DNA of 12,268 nucleotides, taken from NCBI GenBank assembly GCA_003661265.1, contig QMVU01000008.1:1-12268 (forward strand). Reading direction: 5' to 3'. A program made the position numbers and the translations under genes. The stretch comes from Thermoproteota archaeon. Lineage in GTDB: Archaea > Korarchaeota > Korarchaeia > Korarchaeales > Korarchaeaceae. Within the stretch, counting starts at the first letter, position 1. The number at the start of each line of letters is the position of its first letter. Positions 7,766-12,268 of the stretch are shown one piece after another. A model generated the notes under the pieces. The model had not been told where the DNA came from. It saw only the letters and a list, made by a program, of their open reading frames with translations, and did no database searches.

Positions 7766-7774
7766 GATTATATC
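7766..7774 (+). promoter_or_regulatory. Candidate TATA box for cooC, giving a leaderless transcript
   Basis: GATTATATC lies with its centre about 28 bases before the cooC ATG at 7799. This is the distance at which archaeal transcription would begin at or a few bases before the start codon. No good ribosome site directly precedes the ATG (AGGGG at 7782-7786 is 12 bases away), which agrees with a leaderless or nearly leaderless message. Confidence 0.45.
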
Positions 7775-7798
7775 AGGTAAAAGGGGTTTCCATCGAGA

Positions 7799-8584
7799 AT
7801 GAAGATAGCCATAGTTGGGAAGGGTGGTGTAGGGAAAACTACAATAGCTGGAACCTTAGCCAGGCTCTTTGCTAGAGACGGTTATAACGTGCTCGCAGTA
7901 GACGCAGATCCTAATCTAAATCTGCATATGTCTCTGGGGATCGATGAGTCTATCGCCTCAAAAATTGTGCCTATCTCAGAAAACGCTGAATTAATAAGGT
8001 CAAGAACGGGGTCTTCCTTCGGCGCTATACTAAGGATGAATCCAAAAGTCGACGACATAGTGGACAAGTTCGGGATAGTCGGTCCAGATGGAGTCAAGTT
8101 AATCGTCATGGGAACCGTTAGATCTGGAAATTCCGGCTGTCTTTGCCCTGAAAATGCTTTTCTGCGTGCCTTGATGTCTCATCTTGTCATGGGAACTAAA
8201 GATCTGGTGATTATGGACATGGTAGCTGGGCTAGAGCATCTCGCGAGGGGGACTGCGAGAGGGGTGAACTGCATGTTATGCGTGGTAGAACCTGGAGCCA
8301 AATCCATAATAACGGCAAGGAGAATACTGAAACTCTCAAGAGATATAGGGGTAAAAGATTTTCTAGCCATTGGGAACAAGGTAAGGGGAGAGGAGCAAGC
8401 TAGATTGATTTCCAGCAAGATGAAGGGATTTGGAATTCCCATAGTAGGGTACATCCCATACGATGAGGCTGTGATAAAAGCTGAGGTTGTAGGAGAAGCT
8501 CTCCTAGATTTTGATCCTAACTGCAAAGCCGTTAAAGCCATTAATGATCTGAAGAATAAGCTTAAGGAGATGTACCTACCTTAG
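7799..8584 (+). CDS. cooC: CooC-type nickel-insertion ATPase for CO dehydrogenase
   Basis: This P-loop ATPase belongs to the SIMIBI/MinD-like class. CooC proteins dimerise on ATP binding and deliver Ni to the C-cluster of CO dehydrogenase; the related AcsF serves acetyl-CoA synthase. The 261-residue sequence has the deviant Walker A GKGGVGKTT (residues 7-15) with the signature lysine, and a DADPN switch at 35-39. It also has the CxC nickel/zinc site in SGCLCPEN (C114, C116), a hallmark of CooC over other MinD-like ATPases, and a Walker B-like IMDMVAGLEHLARGT at 138-152. ATG 7799 is the natural start, since Walker A follows directly as in the family. It lies upstream of cdhA but is separated by 415 bp, so it may form its own transcription unit. 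It could serve C-cluster or A-cluster maturation; the sequence does not separate these. Confidence 0.9.
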   Translation: MKIAIVGKGGVGKTTIAGTLARLFARDGYNVLAVDADPNLNLHMSLGIDESIASKIVPISENAELIRSRTGSSFGAILRMNPKVDDIVDKFGIVGPDGVKLIVMGTVRSGNSGCLCPENAFLRALMSHLVMGTKDLVIMDMVAGLEHLARGTARGVNCMLCVVEPGAKSIITARRILKLSRDIGVKDFLAIGNKVRGEEQARLISSKMKGFGIPIVGYIPYDEAVIKAEVVGEALLDFDPNCKAVKAINDLKNKLKEMYLP

Positions 8585-8832
8585 AATGGCTCTATCTGAA
8601 CTCTTTCGTTAGAATTAAATCTGGAGGACGCTCCAAAACCTATCGTTAGTTAAAATATTTGTCATAATTTGAGAAATCTATTGTTGATGATAGTGCTCAT
8701 TTCGATCTAAATGAAATCAAGGCCACTTTTCTTAAGGAATGTTACAATGTGATTTCTATTCAACCTAAAAACGTATTTTTCTTGCAGAAGAAGGAGGAAT
8801 GGACACGGCTAAACATTATTTGCTTTAGTTCA

Positions 8833-8849
8833 TAAAATTTCCAATTTTA
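8833..8849. repeat. 17-base dyad, possible operator
   Basis: TAAAATT-TCC-AATTTTA is a perfect 7-bp inverted repeat with a 3-base centre. It lies about 150 bases before the cdhA start. The form suits a dimeric DNA-binding protein, but AT-rich palindromes also arise by chance in such sequence, and no regulator is known here. Confidence 0.35.
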
Positions 8850-8953
8850 GTTCTCGTATTCTGCAAGGCTAGAGAAACGAATTCCCACTTATAACAAGTT
8901 CAAGGAGGAATAGAGTGCTTTTCTCTCTCTAAAGGCTCTCCAATCATAGGAGG

Positions 8954-8971
8954 GGTAAAGTTTTATTTTTA
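8954..8971 (+). promoter_or_regulatory. Candidate promoter (BRE/TATA) of the cdhABC operon
   Basis: A purine-rich GGTAAAG (8954-8960) followed by TTTTATTTTTA (8961-8971) has the form of an archaeal BRE plus TATA box. A start about 26 bases past the box centre falls near 8990, leaving a leader of about 10 bases before TTG 9000. The only plausible ribosome site is GGTG at 8989-8992, seven bases from the TTG. Confidence 0.5.
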
Positions 8972-8999
8972 GGATGCAGTAGATGAACGGTGCCACATA

Positions 9000-11342
9000 T
9001 TGCCCAGGAAAAGTGTGACGCTTAAGATAGGGGAACTCAAGACCGATGTAGCCACCTTTAGAAATCTGGAGATAGTCCTTGGGAGAGTAGAAGAGGAATG
9101 GGAGGAACCTCTAGGACCAACTCCAATGCCTTCCATAACATCTCTAAGAAAGTGGGACTATAAGCTGCTTAGCAGGTACAAACCCTTCTATCTACCTTTC
9201 TGTGACCTCTGCTGCTTATGTACGTTTGGGAAGTGCGATCTCACAAAGGACAAGAAGGGAGCTTGCGGGATAAAAATGGATGCACAGCAATCCAGGATTG
9301 TACTCCTAGCCTGTTGCATAGGGGCAGCAACTCACACGGGTCACGCAAGGGAAATCGTTGAGTTCCTAATAGAGAGATTTGGAAGGGATTATCCCTTAGA
9401 TCTAGGGGATCAAGTAGCTCTAGAAGCTCCTAACATAAGGCTTGTAACCGGGATAAAGCCAAGAACGATAGGAGACCTTGAGGAGGTTCTAGACTACGTT
9501 GAGGAGCAGATTGCCCACTTACTTGCCTCTACGCATACTGGACAGGAGGGCAACAACCTGGATTTCGAGTCAAAGGTCTTTCACGCCGGAATGTTAGATC
9601 ATGTCGCAATGGAAGTAGCTGATATAGCCCAGATTGCAGCATTTAACTTCCCAAAGGGAGATCCAGAAGCCCCTCTAGCCCAACTTGGGTTGGGAGTCGT
9701 TGACCTGAGCAAGCCCGTGATACTGGTGATAGGTCACAACGTTATTCCATCCGTCTACATCGTGGATTATCTCAACGAAACTGGTCTTAAGGACGAAGTT
9801 GAAGTATGCGGGCTCTGCTGCACGGCCCACGATATTACAAGATACAGCGATAGGGCGAAGATAATTGGCCCAATCTCTTGGGAGCTCCGCTTCATTAGGA
9901 CAGGGGTCCCTGACGTCATAGTGGTGGATGAACAGTGTATAAGGACGGATGTCCTGGATGAGGCAATGAAGATAAACGCTCCCCTAATTGCAGCAAGCGA
10001 AAAAGCATGCAGAGGTCTTCCAGACAGATCCAACGATCCAGTAGAGGAGATAGTTGAGGATCTGGTTTCGGGGAGACAGAAGGGAGTGCTTATACTTGAC
10101 ATGGATAAGATTGGGGAAGTAGCCGCTAAGGTCGCTATCAGGCTGGCTCCAAAGAGGAAAAAGTTCAAGGCACTTCCGAGCGTAGAGGAGATAGTTGAGG
10201 AGGCAAAGAAATGTCGCAATTGTGGGTTCTGTCAGAAGGCATGTCCCAATTCCTTGCCTATACCGGAAGCGATGGCAAGGGCAAAGGAAGGAGATCTCTC
10301 AAAACTCGCTGACCTTTACGATTACTGCATAGCCTGCGGGAGATGCGAATCCGCCTGTCCATCTGGAATTAACATCATTACCATGATGGTTAAATCCTCT
10401 GAAAGAAGGATAAAGAACGAGATCTTTAACGTTAGAGTTGGAAGAGGCCCGATTCAGGATACCGAGATAAGGGATGTCGGAAGATCCATAGTGCTTGGGG
10501 AGATACCTGGAATCATAGCCTTCGTAGGATGCGCCAACTACGCTGATGGAGGGCACGAGCTGGTTGAGATGGCTGAAGAGTTCCTGAAGAGGAAATACAT
10601 AGTGGTGGTCTCCGGTTGCGCTGCCATGACCATAGGCATGTACAAGAACGAGGAGGGCAAGACCTTGTACGAGCTCTATCCGGGGAACTTCGATGCAGGA
10701 TGCCTTGTTAACGTTGGATCGTGTGTCTCGAACTCCCATATCTCAGGAGCTGCTATAAAAATAGCTAACATATTTGCAAAAAGACCGCTAAGAGCTAATT
10801 ATATGGAGATAGCGGATTACATACTGAATAGGGTTGGAGCCGTCGGAATCGCTTGGGGAGCTATGTCTCAGAAGGCCGCCGCCATAGCATCTGGTTTCTG
10901 GAGACTTGGAGTTCCAGTCATAGTAGGTCCCCATGGAGCTAAGTACAGGAGAATGCTCCTTGGAAGGAAGGAAAGGAAGGAAGACTGGTACGTTTACGAT
11001 GCCAGAACTGGGAAGAAGGTTTACGTTGGACCAGTCCCAGAGCACCTGTTCTATGCAGCAGAAACCAAGGAAGAAGCGATGGTTATGGCTGCAAAACTGT
11101 GTATGAGGGCAAACGACACAACAAAGGGCAGAGCTATCAAGCTTACGCATTACATAGATCTTTACAAGAAGTTTTACGGGAAGATGCCTGACGACATCCA
11201 CTTGTTCGTCAGGAGACTTGCTGACATCCCAATAACGATGAAGGACGAGATCCTTGCTGAATTAAAGAAGAAAGGGTGGAAGGAAACCGAGATACCTGAT
11301 CCAACTTTAATAGAGGAACTCGTGAGGGTGAAGGAAGAATGA
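9000..11342 (+). CDS. cdhA: CO dehydrogenase/acetyl-CoA synthase alpha subunit
   Basis: CdhA is the catalytic CO dehydrogenase subunit of the archaeal CODH/ACS complex; it interconverts CO2 and CO at a Ni-Fe-S C-cluster. In the 780-residue protein a Cys-rich segment (C68, C71, C72, C74, C79, C89) supplies the D and B clusters. Likely C-cluster ligands are H246 (IGHNVIPS), C273 or C274 (GLCCTAHD), C313 (DEQC), C511 (GCAN), C540 (SGCAA) and C575 (GSCVSNSH). Two ferredoxin-like CxxCxxCxxxCP motifs (C405-C415 and C443-C453) mark the E and F clusters, which are found in the archaeal alpha subunit and not in bacterial CooS. Length is normal. TTG 9000 is taken as the start because no ATG or GTG lies between it and the upstream in-frame stop at 8970; GTG 9015 is a less likely alternative. 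The stop overlaps the cdhB start (ATGA). Confidence 0.94.
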   Translation: MPRKSVTLKIGELKTDVATFRNLEIVLGRVEEEWEEPLGPTPMPSITSLRKWDYKLLSRYKPFYLPFCDLCCLCTFGKCDLTKDKKGACGIKMDAQQSRIVLLACCIGAATHTGHAREIVEFLIERFGRDYPLDLGDQVALEAPNIRLVTGIKPRTIGDLEEVLDYVEEQIAHLLASTHTGQEGNNLDFESKVFHAGMLDHVAMEVADIAQIAAFNFPKGDPEAPLAQLGLGVVDLSKPVILVIGHNVIPSVYIVDYLNETGLKDEVEVCGLCCTAHDITRYSDRAKIIGPISWELRFIRTGVPDVIVVDEQCIRTDVLDEAMKINAPLIAASEKACRGLPDRSNDPVEEIVEDLVSGRQKGVLILDMDKIGEVAAKVAIRLAPKRKKFKALPSVEEIVEEAKKCRNCGFCQKACPNSLPIPEAMARAKEGDLSKLADLYDYCIACGRCESACPSGINIITMMVKSSERRIKNEIFNVRVGRGPIQDTEIRDVGRSIVLGEIPGIIAFVGCANYADGGHELVEMAEEFLKRKYIVVVSGCAAMTIGMYKNEEGKTLYELYPGNFDAGCLVNVGSCVSNSHISGAAIKIANIFAKRPLRANYMEIADYILNRVGAVGIAWGAMSQKAAAIASGFWRLGVPVIVGPHGAKYRRMLLGRKERKEDWYVYDARTGKKVYVGPVPEHLFYAAETKEEAMVMAAKLCMRANDTTKGRAIKLTHYIDLYKKFYGKMPDDIHLFVRRLADIPITMKDEILAELKKKGWKETEIPDPTLIEELVRVKEE

Positions 11343-11878
11343 TGAAATTTGAGCCATATCAGACGGCCGAGATTCCGGGGCCCCTTAAGGCCATTCCCAT
11401 AGAAAGGCCTCAAACGGTTGCAGGCATCATAAGGAATGCTAAGAGGCCCATAGTAATCATAGGATCAAAGATATTTGACGTAGCACCAGAAAGGACGATC
11501 AGAGATATAATTGAGATATCGAGGGAGGTAGGTGCAGAGATCGTGGTAACAGGAGGAATTAACAGGAAGTTCGAGGAACTTGGGGTAAAGGAATTCAGAT
11601 CGATGCCAGCAATGGAACTTGCTGACAGACTTAGGGATCCTGGGTGGAAGGGATTTGACGGAAAGGGGAACTACGATCTGGCAATCTTCGTTGGGTTCCG
11701 CTACTACTACGCCTGGCTCATACTCTCGGGACTAAAGCACTTCTCCCCAGATGGATTCAGGACTCTAAGCATAGAGCCTTACTACCAACCTCATGCCACC
11801 TTCTCCCTTTACAACATGAAGATCGATGCATGGGCTGATTACATCTCCTCAATTAAGGAGTCTCTGAAGAGAGGGTGA
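11339..11878 (+). CDS. cdhB: CO dehydrogenase/acetyl-CoA synthase epsilon subunit
   Basis: CdhB is the small epsilon subunit that forms the alpha2-epsilon2 CO dehydrogenase core with CdhA. It is proposed to help electron transfer, possibly via FAD; it has a Rossmann-like fold of the DHS-like NAD/FAD-binding type. At 179 residues it has the usual length. The family's N-terminal block with IRNAKRPIVIIGSK (31-44), a central YDLAIFVGFRYYYAWLILSGLKHF region (about 116-139) and a late LSIEPYYQPHATFS block are visible. The start overlaps the cdhA stop as ATGA. A second ATG follows at once (11342), and either could be used, with AAGGA just upstream. The pairing with cdhA is the standard archaeal order. 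Confidence 0.93.
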   Translation: MMKFEPYQTAEIPGPLKAIPIERPQTVAGIIRNAKRPIVIIGSKIFDVAPERTIRDIIEISREVGAEIVVTGGINRKFEELGVKEFRSMPAMELADRLRDPGWKGFDGKGNYDLAIFVGFRYYYAWLILSGLKHFSPDGFRTLSIEPYYQPHATFSLYNMKIDAWADYISSIKESLKRG

Positions 11879-11882
11879 TCCC

Positions 11883-12268
11883 ATGTCGATGTTTGAAGAC
11901 ATACCGGTTGATGTTGGAGTGATATACGAGGGTGAGAGGATAAGAAGGGCCCAAATGTACGTTGAGCTGGGCGGCCCAAAGGTGAAGTACAAGTTCGAGC
12001 TTGTAAGAGCAAGAAGCATGGATGAAGTTGAAGATGGAAAGATAACGATAATAGGCCCAGATCTAAATGAGTTGGAGGAAGGAGGGAGCTATCCTTTTGG
12101 AATATACATAGAGGTAGCTGGGAAGCAGATAGAGAAAGATTTAGAGGGAGTTATAGAGCGTAGAATCCACGAGTACACGAACTACATCGAGGGAGTGATG
12201 CACCTTAATCAGAGATACGATATCTGGATAAGAGTCAGCAAGAACTCTTACAAGAAGGGGCTTAATTC
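11883..12268 (+). CDS. cdhC: CO dehydrogenase/acetyl-CoA synthase beta subunit (acetyl-CoA synthase), N-terminal part
   Basis: CdhC carries the Ni-Ni-Fe4S4 A-cluster and joins CO, a methyl group from the corrinoid protein and CoA into acetyl-CoA, or runs the reverse. Only the first 128 residues are in the window; the frame stays open to the right edge. Matches to archaeal CdhC include YEGERIRRAQMYVELGGP (15-32), KITIIGPDL, a GxYPFGIYIEVAG stretch and FIN-type HLNQRYDIWIRVSK near 109-122. The A-cluster cysteines lie further on and are not visible. Unlike bacterial AcsB, the archaeal protein starts directly with this domain, without the N-terminal CODH-binding domain, and that is what is seen here. 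ATG 11883 has a GAGGGTGATC ribosome site immediately upstream and lies four bases after the cdhB stop. Confidence 0.92.
   Translation, partial: MSMFEDIPVDVGVIYEGERIRRAQMYVELGGPKVKYKFELVRARSMDEVEDGKITIIGPDLNELEEGGSYPFGIYIEVAGKQIEKDLEGVIERRIHEYTNYIEGVMHLNQRYDIWIRVSKNSYKKGLN

Larger units (their letters stand above)
8585..8999. other. AT-rich non-coding region between cooC and cdhA
   Basis: This is the only long gap in the window, visibly richer in A+T than the flanking genes. No complete gene, tRNA or CRISPR array is seen. It contains a small hairpin TGGAG-GACG-CTCCA (8622-8635, no T-run, so not a clear terminator) and AAATATTT at 8653-8660. A stop-free stretch with protein-like composition but no start codon lies at 8668-8835. 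There is also a 17-base dyad at 8833-8849. The box AAGGAGGAAT occurs twice (8791-8800 and 8902-8911), with a related AGGAGGGG at 8948-8955. The right end holds the cdhA promoter. The second box precedes a five-codon GTG frame (8915-8932), probably meaningless. The region is long for an archaeal promoter and may hold regulatory sites, a long leader or gene debris. Confidence 0.6.

Noticed and set aside
8622..8635. Hairpin TGGAG-GACG-CTCCA as a terminator of cooC
   Set aside because: The stem is only five base pairs and is followed by AAAA, not a T-run. Archaeal terminators are typically T-rich tracts, so I do not call one here.
8915..8932. Five-codon GTG frame after an AAGGAGG box as a leader peptide
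   Set aside because: It is too short and lacks regulatory codon runs or an attenuator structure; chance is a better explanation.
9767..10219. Long open frame (150 codons) on the minus strand, opposite cdhA
   Set aside because: It lies wholly within cdhA, whose motifs are unmistakable. The translation is Ser/Thr/Ile rich, as expected from the reverse of a purine-rich coding strand, with no recognisable domain or ribosome site. The same holds for the minus-strand frames at 10299-10739 and 10788-11201.
1..12268. CRISPR array, tRNA/rRNA genes, insertion sequence or phage genes
   Set aside because: No direct-repeat array, cloverleaf with CCA-type ends, transposase or terminal inverted repeats could be seen. 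The window reads as core metabolism plus one nucleotidyltransferase pair, not as a defence or mobile island.

Overview
The window is archaeal. It holds genes of the tetrahydromethanopterin-dependent (archaeal) Wood-Ljungdahl pathway from both of its branches. Heavy use of AGG/AGA arginine and ATA isoleucine codons, purine-rich coding strands, GGAGG/GGTGAT ribosome binding sites and TATA-like boxes fit a thermophilic archaeon. I cannot fix the lineage from the sequence. Archaeoglobi, Korarchaeia, Hadarchaeia, Bathyarchaeia or a methanogen or alkane oxidiser are all possible. No mcr, mtr or hydrogenase gene is in view, so methanogenesis cannot be claimed.

Region 1 (1-5582, + strand) is a tightly packed methyl-branch operon. 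It begins with the C-terminal end of ftr (formylmethanofuran:H4MPT formyltransferase). Next comes a single gene encoding FwdD fused to FwdB (molybdopterin-binding domain plus catalytic W/Mo subunit of formylmethanofuran dehydrogenase). It continues with fwdA (formate-to-formylmethanofuran amidohydrolase), fwdC (GXXGXXXG-repeat beta-helix subunit) and mch (methenyl-H4MPT cyclohydrolase). Gene junctions overlap or abut, so the products are probably co-translated. Together they cover CO2 -> formyl-methanofuran -> formyl-H4MPT -> methenyl/methylene-H4MPT, reversibly. The electron-carrying Fwd subunits (E/F/G type) are not present.

Region 2 (5603-7681) contains two diverged paralogs of a pol-beta-superfamily predicted nucleotidyltransferase. 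They face each other tail to tail and overlap by 9 bp at their 3' ends. Their role is unknown. The first follows mch by 20 bp and may be read with the fwd operon.

Region 3 (7799-12268, + strand) is the carbonyl branch. It has a CooC-type nickel-insertion ATPase, a 415-bp AT-rich non-coding stretch with a promoter, and then cdhA, cdhB and the start of cdhC. These encode the alpha, epsilon and beta subunits of CO dehydrogenase/acetyl-CoA synthase. CooC would mature the Ni-containing C-cluster (and possibly the A-cluster) of the complex encoded next to it.

The least explained items are the FwdD-FwdB fusion, the inverted nucleotidyltransferase pair lodged between the two pathway branches, and the long upstream region of cdhA, which contains a dyad, repeated purine boxes and a protein-like open frame without a start codon.
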